In this document: piece by piece, positions 1 through 4,950 of the stretch | Layout of the letters: the number at the start of each line of letters is the position of its first letter | Position numbering within the stretch: the first letter of the stretch is position 1 | Origin: Ruminococcaceae bacterium UBA1734 | Lineage (GTDB): Bacteria; Bacillota; Clostridia; Oscillospirales; Acutalibacteraceae | Assembly: GCA_002315765.1 (NCBI GenBank) | Contig: DCIE01000044.1 | Coordinates: 1-8,810, forward strand | DNA length: 8,810 bases | Direction of reading: 5' to 3' | Position numbers and translations under genes: made by a program | Notes under the pieces: generated by a model | What the model was told of the DNA's origin: nothing | The model's input: only the letters and a program-made list of their open reading frames with translations | Databases searched by the model: none

Positions 1-22
1 TCCCTTATGAACATCCGTACCA
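1..22. repeat. Left copy of a 22-bp imperfect direct repeat (possible island end)
   Basis: The first 22 bases match 3814-3835 at 20 of 22 positions; the differences are T/C at the 14th and 18th base. Shared core: TCCCTTATGAACA, then CCG and ACCA. The copy lies at the window edge, so the repeat may extend further left and its true length is unknown. Both copies run directly into a hairpin. Between them lie a tyrosine recombinase gene and its passengers, so the pair could mark the two ends of an inserted element. It could equally be a dispersed intergenic repeat. What is seen is the repeat; the attachment-site role is inference. Confidence 0.6.
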
Positions 23-28
23 TAAAAG

Positions 29-66
29 AAATCACTTTTGTCGTTTCAGATAAAGGTGATTTTTTT
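29..66 (+). terminator. Rho-independent terminator after the left repeat
   Basis: An 11-bp stem pairs AAATCACTTTT (29-39) with the arm at 52-62, with one T-G wobble and a 12-nt loop. A run of T to position 66 follows. This is the standard intrinsic terminator layout for plus-strand transcription and would end a transcript entering from left of the window. Confidence 0.75.
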
Positions 67-100
67 ATGCCAATAAGGCCAAAAATCGCATAAATCCCGT

Positions 101-150
101 AAAATAGGGCTTCGAAGCAGTAAAAAACGCTGTTTCGGAGCCCTATTTTT
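101..150. terminator. Strong bidirectional terminator hairpin
   Basis: Bases 101-120 pair with 130-149 in an uninterrupted 20-bp stem with only two G-T wobbles; the loop is 9 nt. The stem is flanked by A-rich sequence on the left and T-rich sequence on the right, so it has a U-tract on both strands and could stop transcription in either direction. No complete gene is seen immediately on either side, so it may insulate the island. Confidence 0.75.
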
Positions 151-197
151 ACTTGTTGCCCCTCCGACGGCGGTATAAATACAAACGACTTTTTGTG

Positions 198-218
198 TTT
201 CTTTACGTTGCAAAGAAA
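198..218. repeat. Small inverted repeat
   Basis: TTTCTTT (198-204) and AAAGAAA (212-218) form a perfect 7-bp stem around the loop ACGTTGC. It is AT-rich and could arise by chance. It sits about 10 bp from the tRNA 3'-end remnant and could be a recombinase arm-type site, but that is speculation. Confidence 0.3.
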
Positions 219-228
219 TTTTCGCTAC

Positions 229-250
229 GAGCGGGCGACGGGATTTGAAC
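229..250 (-). pseudogene. tRNA 3'-end remnant (tRNA-Gly-like), candidate attachment site
   Basis: Read on the minus strand, this gives GTTCAAATCCC followed by GTCGCCCGCTC: a T-loop (TTCAAAT), the 3' half of a T-stem, and the 3' strand of an acceptor stem (CGCCCGC) with discriminator T, as in bacterial tRNA-Gly. The 5' half of the T-stem is absent; the bases before the loop read TATAG instead of the ACGGG needed to pair. No D-arm, anticodon arm or 5' acceptor strand is found in the adjoining 80 bases. Such T-loop-to-end fragments are typical of the tRNA segment carried by tyrosine-recombinase elements as their att core, and a recombinase gene starts about 350 bp away. The tRNA identity is a recognition call; the att role is inference. 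Confidence 0.5.
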
Positions 251-278
251 TATAAACAAAACAAAAACACTCTCGACG

Positions 279-301
279 GTTAGCAAAAAACTTCGCTAAT
301 C
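279..301. repeat. Small imperfect inverted repeat
   Basis: GGTTAGC (279-285) and GCTAATC (295-301) pair over 6-7 positions with a 9-nt loop. It was examined as a possible anticodon arm for the adjacent tRNA fragment, but the loop is not 7 nt and no other arms line up. No function is assigned. Confidence 0.25.
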
Positions 302-361
302 ATCTGGGCTATCTTTATATCAATATTCTCATACACTCGACTTATTTTATGATGCTTTGTA

Positions 362-391
362 AAATAAAAAAGCATCCGCCGAAACGGATGC
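362..391 (-). terminator. Terminator of the minus-strand small RNA
   Basis: GCATCCG (372-378) pairs with CGGATGC (385-391) over a 6-nt loop. On the minus strand the stem is followed by TTTTTTATTTT. This is a textbook intrinsic terminator in the minus orientation only. Confidence 0.8.
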
Positions 392-453
392 AAATACTCT
401 AAAATTATCGTAGAGTACAATACTCTTACAATTATAATATGTCGAATTTTGAT
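364..453 (-). ncRNA. Presumed small RNA, about 90 nt, on the minus strand
   Basis: A perfect consensus promoter (460-488, minus) should start transcription near 453. An intrinsic terminator (372-391 plus U-tract) ends it near 364, giving about 90 nt. The region contains no ATG-initiated reading frame on that strand, so a non-coding RNA is the simplest reading. Upstream of the terminator two hairpins compete. AGAGTA (426-421) can pair with TACTCT (417-412) over a 3-nt loop. Alternatively TACTCTA (417-411) can pair with TAGAGTA (401-395) over a 9-nt loop. The gene lies back to back with the recombinase promoter, so it may control the island, but it does not overlap the recombinase mRNA and is not antisense to it. 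I recognise no known RNA family. The transcript is inferred from its signals, not observed. Confidence 0.6.
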
Positions 454-459
454 GGTTCT

Positions 460-488
460 ATTATAGCTGATGTCGCCGTATTTGTCAA
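460..488 (-). promoter_or_regulatory. Perfect consensus sigma-A promoter, minus strand
   Basis: On the minus strand TTGACA (488-483), a spacer of exactly 17 nt, and TATAAT (465-460): 12 of 12 consensus bases at ideal spacing. It points away from the recombinase and toward the terminator at 362-391, with no coding sequence between. Confidence 0.8.
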
Positions 489-494
489 GATGAT

Positions 495-523
495 TTGTCT
501 AAAACGGTCGAATTTGTCATAAT
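495..523 (+). promoter_or_regulatory. Probable promoter of the recombinase gene
   Basis: TTGTCT (495-500), 17-nt spacer, CATAAT (518-523): 4/6 and 5/6 matches to the sigma-A consensus at ideal spacing. It is back to back with the minus-strand promoter, with only 6 bp between the two -35 boxes, so binding of polymerase or a regulator at one would affect the other. The 9-mer GTCGAATTT occurs at 441-449 and again in this spacer at 507-515, which could be operator halves. Now that the recombinase is broken, this promoter may also drive the genes downstream. Confidence 0.45.
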
Positions 524-542
524 AATATTTCTTTTTAATCTT

Positions 543-575
543 TTGACGGCCTAATCGGCTGATATTCTCCGTCAA
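543..575 (+). promoter_or_regulatory. Leader hairpin ahead of the recombinase
   Basis: TTGACGG (543-549) and CCGTCAA (569-575) form a perfect 7-bp stem with a 19-nt loop in the presumed 5' leader. It ends 12 bases before the ribosome site (AAAGGA, 588-593). No U-tract follows, so it is not a terminator. It could be an mRNA-stabilising hairpin or a binding site. Confidence 0.4.
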
Positions 576-601
576 TATTCGAGTCAGAAAGGAATAGCAT
601 T

Positions 602-1291
602 ATGGCAAGAACAGGTGAAAATATCTATAAACGAAAAGACGGAAGATGGGAAGGCAGATATATAAAATCATACTCTGCTGACGGAAAAGCAAAATACGGA
701 TATGTATATTCAAAAACTTATGCGGAGGTGAAGATGAAGCAGAGTGTTGCAATAGCCGAAAGCAGAAACAAAATCGTGCAGGTTTCAGAATTGCATTTAT
801 TTTCGGAAATTGCTGAAAAATGGTTACAAAACATTAAGCTGAATTGCAAAATATCCACCTATAATAAATATAGGAATACCTACGAGAAACAATTAAAAGG
901 TGTTTTTGGAAAGTATCCGATTTCAAAAATCAGCGGTGAAATGATTGATAATTTTACCGCAACTATGCTGACAATCGGCAGGACGGATGGATGCGGTTAT
1001 TCTAAAAAATCCGTTCAAGAATTTTGTAATGTAATAAAACAGGTCTTTTCGTATGCCGAAGAAAATTACGGTATTCTTCCGCAGTTTTCAAAAAAGAAAT
1101 TGTGTATAAGGAAAAATCAATCGGAGATTAAAGCGATAACCCCATCCGATATTCAGTCTTTATGCAAATATCTTTTGACCGACACCACATTATATAAAGC
1201 CGGTGTGTTGATATCTTTGTATTCAGGCATAAGAATCGGTGAACTTTGTGCATTACAGTGGAAGGATGCAGATAATTTCTCCGTTGCTTGA
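602..1291 (+). pseudogene. Tyrosine recombinase/integrase, C-terminally truncated (Tn916 Int-like)
   Basis: The N-terminus (GENIYKRKDGRWEGRY, residues 5-20) is the arm-type DNA-binding domain seen in Tn916-like and clostridial phage integrases. An SAM-like core-binding domain follows at about residues 65-165. The catalytic domain begins near 175 and contains the first active-site arginine in SGIRIGELCALQW (Arg211). At about residue 224 the homology stops, and five unrelated residues lead to a stop. The catalytic Lys, the HxxR box, the second His/Trp and the nucleophilic Tyr are all absent; intact relatives are about 370-400 residues long. The reading then passes into another gene in another frame, so a deletion or recombination fused the two, not a simple frameshift. 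The start is well supported by AAAGGA 8 nt upstream. The product could still bind att DNA but should not cut it. The loss is seen directly; family membership is by recognition. Confidence 0.85.
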
Positions 1292-2678
1292 TTTGTTTGA
1301 TAGCAATATGACCGCAGAGCTTATTCAAAAAACCGTTCCGACTCTTGTTATTGACAAAAATTTTGATATGCGAAGGTACGATTATCTTCACGGTAAATAC
1401 GGTTACGCAGAAGACGACGGCGACGATATTTCAACCGTAGGAATTATGTCGGGAGAAATAATCGGAAATCCTTTTGTATTTGAAAAGAAAATAAAACATT
1501 ATTGGGGTACGCAACTTTATACAGGCAGTTTAACAATACATTGGACAACCTATACTGTCGTAAACGGAAAAAGACAAGCCCAACATCATACTCAGGTTCT
1601 TCACGCTTCTGTCAGAAAGCCCCGACCATTCTTTATATACCTAACAGACCTTGTGTATGGAAATGAAGCGGCTCCGGATTTATCGTTTTCAAGACTTAAA
1701 ACCCACGCCGAACAATTTTCGCAGGGCAAATTAAAATCGTTTATTAAATCGAGAACGAAAAAAATCAAAAAACTTGCCAAGGAAAATATTGATAAAGGCT
1801 TTACAGAGCTCGGAAACGAAGAGTTTGATGCACTATTCGGTGCGTTTGACCGAAATCACGAAGTGCAGTTTAGATTGCTTTTTACCCCTCTTGCACAAAA
1901 GAACCTTTTAAAGCTAATAAAAAATAAACTCCCTTACGGTGATGATTTTGATATTGTAAAAAAGAACTGTATAAATATTGTATGTTCCGACCACGCACAA
2001 AACCGGAAATTTAATATTGACGCTACTGAGTATTATTCTTATGATGTTGACTTGTGCAAAAACAGTTTTATTAAACTGAACGAGGATTATTTTGAATCTG
2101 TTTATTTTGATTTTGCACCGTTGCTTTCAATTCCGATGTATCAGCAGATTAAACCGCACGAATACATATACAAGGATAGTTATAACAGAAATTACACAGT
2201 AAGAGAAGCTGAGGTTATGGCAAATCGAATAGGCTGTAATGTTTTATCTCATCCTGCCTCTGTTACTCCTGCAATTCTGAAAACAAGGCTTGTAAACAGC
2301 GAAAAAGATATTGATAAACTTTCTGTTCACGCATTGTCATATAGAACGGTAGCACGAGTTGATTTTATACCGGTACGCGGTGGGGACGGTCGTTGGCATA
2401 ATGTTCCCGTACCGTGGTTATTATACATTCCGTTGGAACAGGAAACTCAGGTTGAACTTAAATCTCTTGATATGTCAGAACGGGATTACAGACACAGTCC
2501 ATATGCCGATGATACCGAAAGCCACACATTTTATCATTCTATATTTACTACTCTCGGCAAAATTTCATTAAGCGAAGACAGCGCACCGAATGAAAAAGAC
2601 CAAGATGTTTCGGAATATGGTGGTATTACCGAATCGTCAGAGTTATCAGACGAAATAGAAAACGAAACAAACGAATAA
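1239..2678 (+). CDS. DUF3137-like protein, apparently missing its N-terminus
   Basis: This is a large soluble-looking protein of up to 479 residues without a clear membrane segment. Two stretches resemble DUF3137-type proteins, which are often encoded next to LemA: SGEIIGNPFVFEK (about 71-83), and EEFDALFGAFDRNHEVQFRLLFTP (about 194-217), the latter close to the family's 'F..hF.vya.d..eArylLTP' pattern. The C-terminal 40 residues are acidic and low in complexity. The longest open frame begins at GTG 1239 inside the recombinase gene, but the residues before about 24 are recombinase DNA read in another frame. ATG 1308 (residue 24) is the first start after the junction, and neither has a convincing ribosome site. 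DUF3137 relatives commonly carry N-terminal transmembrane segments; their absence here suggests they were deleted. The stop is 14 bp before lemA, so the two form an operon. Biochemical function is unknown, and the DUF3137 call rests on short motifs. Confidence 0.55.
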   Translation: MNFVHYSGRMQIISPLLDLFDSNMTAELIQKTVPTLVIDKNFDMRRYDYLHGKYGYAEDDGDDISTVGIMSGEIIGNPFVFEKKIKHYWGTQLYTGSLTIHWTTYTVVNGKRQAQHHTQVLHASVRKPRPFFIYLTDLVYGNEAAPDLSFSRLKTHAEQFSQGKLKSFIKSRTKKIKKLAKENIDKGFTELGNEEFDALFGAFDRNHEVQFRLLFTPLAQKNLLKLIKNKLPYGDDFDIVKKNCINIVCSDHAQNRKFNIDATEYYSYDVDLCKNSFIKLNEDYFESVYFDFAPLLSIPMYQQIKPHEYIYKDSYNRNYTVREAEVMANRIGCNVLSHPASVTPAILKTRLVNSEKDIDKLSVHALSYRTVARVDFIPVRGGDGRWHNVPVPWLLYIPLEQETQVELKSLDMSERDYRHSPYADDTESHTFYHSIFTTLGKISLSEDSAPNEKDQDVSEYGGITESSELSDEIENETNE

Positions 2679-2692
2679 AAGGAGAAATCAAA

Positions 2693-3355
2693 ATGGCAAA
2701 TCAATTAGACGAATTAAATGATCAAGTTATGGAAGAAGGCAGAGATGTCGGTGTTATTGCAAAAAGAATAGGGGTTGAGGGTTCAACAAGTGCAACTATC
2801 TTAGAAGTTGTTCTTTGGATATGCGGAATAATTCCCGGAGTTGTTTACTTTATAATCAAAAAGAAAAGGGAAAGTTATTTTAATCAGTTAGAACAAAAGC
2901 TTCAACACGATGCTTCGGCGATTGATAATTACTTAGAACAAAGAGTAATGATTTTACAAAACTGTGCAAAGCTTTTGGATAAAGCAATAGACCTTGATAA
3001 AGACACTTTTGAAAAGGTTGCAAAGCTCCGTAGCGGTCATTCCGACGACAACGGAAGAAATGAAGTATCTGCCGAGCTTGAAGGCATTAACCATTCAATA
3101 AATGTTGCATTTGAGCGATACCCAGACCTTAAAGCTCATCAGGAAATAGCAGATGCTATGCAACAGAATAATTACCTTCAAAGAGAAATTACGGCTGCAA
3201 GAGAAGTGTATAACGACACGGTAAACACTTGGAACCGTGAAATTTTCCAGTGGCCTATCAATCAGACAATCGCACATAAGAAAAATTTCACAACCCGCAT
3301 TCCGTTTGCCGCAAGCTCAGAAATCAAAGAACGCGCAAAGGAAGTTTTCTTTTAA
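2693..3355 (+). CDS. LemA family membrane protein
   Basis: The 220-residue product has one predicted transmembrane helix at about 35-55, followed by a Lys-rich stop (KKKRE). A long helical, coiled-coil-like region comes next. The LemA signature is at 138-207: VAFERYPDLKAHQEI, ITAAREVYNDTVNTWN, then FQWPIN and the IPF end. LemA proteins are membrane-anchored helical bundles whose molecular role is poorly defined; they often sit beside DUF3137, TPM-domain or protease genes. Here the LemA domain lacks the usual extreme N-terminal anchor and has about 30 extra polar residues before the helix, so its topology may differ from classic LemA. AAGGAG (2679-2684) stands 8 nt before ATG. It is co-directional with the DUF3137-like gene, and the pair probably acts together at the membrane. 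I am confident of the family; the function is not known. Confidence 0.88.
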   Translation: MANQLDELNDQVMEEGRDVGVIAKRIGVEGSTSATILEVVLWICGIIPGVVYFIIKKKRESYFNQLEQKLQHDASAIDNYLEQRVMILQNCAKLLDKAIDLDKDTFEKVAKLRSGHSDDNGRNEVSAELEGINHSINVAFERYPDLKAHQEIADAMQQNNYLQREITAAREVYNDTVNTWNREIFQWPINQTIAHKKNFTTRIPFAASSEIKERAKEVFF

Positions 3356-3387
3356 TACATAGGAAATAAAAATCGAGGTGATCATCA

Positions 3388-3546
3388 GTGTTTGACTTTA
3401 AAAAAATTACGGTCGAAAACGAAATCGGTATGCGTAGAGAAGACAATCCCGATTTGTTCAATTCGGTTTATCGCCAAATGTTTGGCGAAGATTATGAGCG
3501 TGAAAATGCAAACGGTTTTGAGATTAATGACGATAATGATTATTAA
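3388..3546 (+). CDS. Small acidic protein of 52 residues, unknown function
   Basis: A GTG-initiated frame encodes MFDFKKITVENEIGMRRED, a central FNSVYRQMFGEDY stretch, and an Asp/Glu/Asn-rich tail ending NDDNDY. It has no signal peptide, membrane helix or Cys pair. What makes it credible is the ribosome site: GAGGTGATC at 3375-3383 is a 9-base exact complement of the 16S rRNA 3' end, far better than those of its neighbours, ahead of GTG 3388. It begins 32 bp after lemA, so it is probably the third gene of that operon. I recognise no family. It may be a small partner of LemA/DUF3137, but that is context only. Confidence 0.6.
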   Translation: MFDFKKITVENEIGMRREDNPDLFNSVYRQMFGEDYERENANGFEINDDNDY

Positions 3547-3548
3547 CT

Positions 3549-3591
3549 AAAAAACGAGCAAGTCAATTCTCTTTGATAGAACTGACTGCTC
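3549..3591 (-). terminator. Terminator for the minus-strand gene remnant
   Basis: GAGCAAGTCAATTC (3556-3569) pairs with GAACTGACTGCTC (3579-3591) with one bulge and one mismatch. The T6 tract follows the stem only on the minus strand (3554-3549). It therefore serves the remnant at 3603-3740, although the hairpin alone may also help end the lemA operon, whose last stop lies 9 bp before it. Confidence 0.65.
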
Positions 3592-3602
3592 TCCGTTATT
3601 TA

Positions 3603-3740
3603 CTATTTGTTTGATAATTCGAGAATAAGATTATAAGCAAGTTTGAATCCAAACTTGAACGCTTCAAATTCAGCCATTAATGCCATTTCATTCAGTATGG
3701 AATCGTACTTTTCAATCCATTCGGTTTTGCTAATCTTGTT
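3603..3740 (-). pseudogene. C-terminal remnant of a small DUF6809-like gene
   Basis: The minus strand carries 45 open codons ending at TAG 3605-3603. They read EWIEKYDSILNEMALMAEFEAFKFGFKLA, then YNLILELSNK. An amphipathic helix leading into an 'EF..FK.GFKLA' segment is characteristic of the C-terminus of small clostridial proteins annotated DUF6809, usually about 90-110 residues. An in-frame TAA (3743-3741) lies directly upstream and no good start follows it; the only Met codons are internal. The 5' half has therefore been lost or replaced by the sequence at 3741-3835. A matching terminator just downstream (3549-3591) supports its having been a real gene. Family assignment is from memory of the pattern and is moderate at best. 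Confidence 0.5.
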
Positions 3741-3813
3741 TTACAGCAAAAAAGGATAACCTTCAAATGTGCGTTTACCTGAATATGATTGTACGAACTA
3801 TATATTTTCTAAA
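3741..3813. other. Non-coding sequence replacing the 5' end of the remnant gene
   Basis: These 73 bp link the broken DUF6809-like frame to the right copy of the 22-bp repeat. Every minus-strand frame is interrupted, and a plus-strand frame crossing it (from 3769) runs on through the hairpin and the fba promoter, so it is not credible. It may be part of a longer repeat whose left-hand counterpart lies outside the window. Confidence 0.35.
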
Positions 3814-3835
3814 TCCCTTATGAACACCCGCACCA
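3814..3835. repeat. Right copy of the 22-bp imperfect direct repeat
   Basis: It matches window positions 1-22 at 20 of 22 bases in the same orientation, 3.8 kb apart. Its last base begins a 12-bp hairpin stem, and the left copy also precedes a hairpin, so the two sites share layout as well as sequence although the hairpins themselves are unrelated. It lies between the lemA region and the aldolase promoter, which makes it a natural candidate for the right end of the island. Confidence 0.6.
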
Positions 3836-3876
3836 ACAATCGACAATTCTCGAAAGATGGTTGTCGATTGTTAATT
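3835..3876 (+). terminator. Hairpin upstream of the aldolase gene, possible terminator
   Basis: AACAATCGACAA (3835-3846) and TTGTCGATTGTT (3861-3872) form a perfect 12-bp stem with a 14-nt loop. AATTTT follows on the plus strand, a weak U-tract. It would isolate the aldolase promoter from the island. Confidence 0.55.
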
Positions 3877-3918
3877 TTACAGCTTTTACATTTTTTATTT
3901 AAAAAAATTAAATATTGC

Positions 3919-3947
3919 TTGTTTTTGGGGGATAATTGTAGTATAAT
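3919..3947 (+). promoter_or_regulatory. Aldolase promoter
   Basis: TTGTTT (3919-3924), 17-nt spacer, perfect TATAAT (3942-3947). A run of A/T tracts immediately upstream (3885-3914) could act as an UP element. The expected start near 3954 leaves a leader of about 20 nt containing only the ribosome site, so no riboswitch is present. Confidence 0.7.
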
Positions 3948-3975
3948 GGAAAAAAATGCTTAAGGAGTAATATTT

Positions 3976-4839
3976 ATGTTGGTTTCAGCAAAAGAAATGT
4001 TGACAAAGGCTAAGGCTGGTAAATATGCAGTCGGTCAGTTTAACATTAACAATCTCGAATGGACTAAGGCTATTCTTTTAACCGCACAAGAGAACAATTC
4101 CCCTGTAATTCTCGGTGTTTCCGAAGGTGCAGGAAAATATATGTGTGGTTATAAGACGGTTGTTGGTATGGTTAAAGGTATGATTGAAGAACTCGGAATT
4201 ACCGTTCCTGTTGCTCTTCATCTTGACCACGGTTCTTATGAAGGTGCAAAGAAGTGCATTGAGGCAGGTTTCTCTTCTGTTATGTTTGACGGTTCTCATT
4301 ATCCCATTGAAGAAAACATTGAAAAGACAAAGGAACTTGTTGAAACTTGTAATAAATTAGGTCTATCTTTGGAGGCTGAAGTTGGTGCTATCGGTGGAGA
4401 AGAAGACGGCGTAATCGGCGGCGGAGAGGTTGCCGACCCTAAGGAGTGCAAGATGATTGCTGATTTAGGTGTTACAATGCTTGCCGCAGGTATCGGTAAT
4501 ATTCACGGTAAATATCCTGAAAATTGGGCAGGTTTAAGTTTTGATACCTTGGCTGCAATTCAAGAGCTTACAGGCGAGATGCCCTTAGTTCTTCACGGCG
4601 GTACAGGTATTCCGGCTGATATGATTAAAAAGGCTATTTCTCTTGGTGTTTCCAAGATTAATGTTAATACCGAATGTCAGTTAAGCTTTGCCGAAGCAAC
4701 TCGTAAGTATGTTGAAGAAGGCAAAGACCTTCAGGGCAAGGGCTTCGACCCGAGAAAGCTTTTGGCTCCGGGATTTGAAGCAATTAAGGCTACTGTTAAA
4801 GAAAAGATGGAACTTTTCGGCTCAATTAACAAAGCATAA
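3976..4839 (+). CDS. fba: Class II (zinc) fructose-1,6-bisphosphate aldolase
   Basis: This cytoplasmic TIM-barrel enzyme of glycolysis and gluconeogenesis cleaves fructose-1,6-bisphosphate to dihydroxyacetone phosphate and glyceraldehyde-3-phosphate. Visible motifs are AVGQFNINNLEW (18-29), VALHLDHG with the catalytic Asp84 and zinc ligand His85, EAEVGAIGG with conserved Glu135, NIHGKY (His177) and LHGGTG (His207), which supply the remaining zinc ligands, and KINVNTE (227-233), which grips the substrate phosphate. The length of 287 residues is standard for the short Firmicutes form. AAGGAG (3962-3967) stands 8 nt before ATG. It has its own promoter and terminator and so is transcribed alone. 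Related tagatose-bisphosphate aldolases (GatY/KbaY) share these motifs. With no galactitol or tagatose genes nearby, the glycolytic role is favoured. Confidence 0.93.
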   Translation: MLVSAKEMLTKAKAGKYAVGQFNINNLEWTKAILLTAQENNSPVILGVSEGAGKYMCGYKTVVGMVKGMIEELGITVPVALHLDHGSYEGAKKCIEAGFSSVMFDGSHYPIEENIEKTKELVETCNKLGLSLEAEVGAIGGEEDGVIGGGEVADPKECKMIADLGVTMLAAGIGNIHGKYPENWAGLSFDTLAAIQELTGEMPLVLHGGTGIPADMIKKAISLGVSKINVNTECQLSFAEATRKYVEEGKDLQGKGFDPRKLLAPGFEAIKATVKEKMELFGSINKA

Positions 4840-4860
4840 TTGATTATTAGTTTTATTACT

Positions 4861-4895
4861 ATCGGTTTTGATTTTTTATCAAGACCGATTTTTTT
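4861..4895 (+). terminator. Aldolase terminator
   Basis: ATCGGTTTTGAT (4861-4872) pairs with ATCAAGACCGAT (4878-4889) through 12 positions with one wobble and a T5 loop. A T7 run follows. It lies 22 bp after the aldolase stop. Confidence 0.9.
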
Positions 4896-4927
4896 ATTAA
4901 AAATAACTACCAATTTTTGTGAAAGTT

Positions 4928-4936
4928 TGTTATAAT
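4928..4936 (+). promoter_or_regulatory. Extended -10 promoter of the three-gene operon
   Basis: TGTTATAAT is a perfect TATAAT with the extended TGn motif. No good -35 box sits 16-18 nt upstream, as is usual for extended -10 promoters. Expected transcription start is near 4943, only about 8 nt before the ATG of the next gene. Confidence 0.6.
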
Positions 4937-4950
4937 AGATTAAATAATAG

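Noticed and set aside
229..320. A complete tRNA gene on the minus strand
   Set aside because: Only the T-loop and acceptor 3' strand fit; the T-stem 5' strand does not pair, no 5' acceptor strand matches, and the only anticodon-like hairpin (279-301) has a wrong loop size.
1239..1310. Programmed frameshift joining recombinase and the next gene
   Set aside because: The downstream frame shows no remaining recombinase catalytic motifs (no HxxR, no Tyr box), so shifting frame would not restore the enzyme; a deletion explains it better.
1128..1391. Minus-strand 87-residue frame across the recombinase end
   Set aside because: It is a shadow of the plus-strand genes with no ribosome site or family resemblance.
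3814..3840. tRNA-like 3' end because the repeat ends CACCCGCACCA
   Set aside because: No T-arm precedes it and the left copy changes two bases with no partner strand to compensate; the CCA is probably chance.
3769..3963. A 64-residue plus-strand reading frame
   Set aside because: It runs through the 22-bp repeat, the 12-bp hairpin and the fba promoter, has no ribosome site and encodes nothing protein-like.
3954..3975. Riboswitch or other leader control of fba
   Set aside because: The predicted leader is only about 20 nt and holds little beyond the ribosome site.
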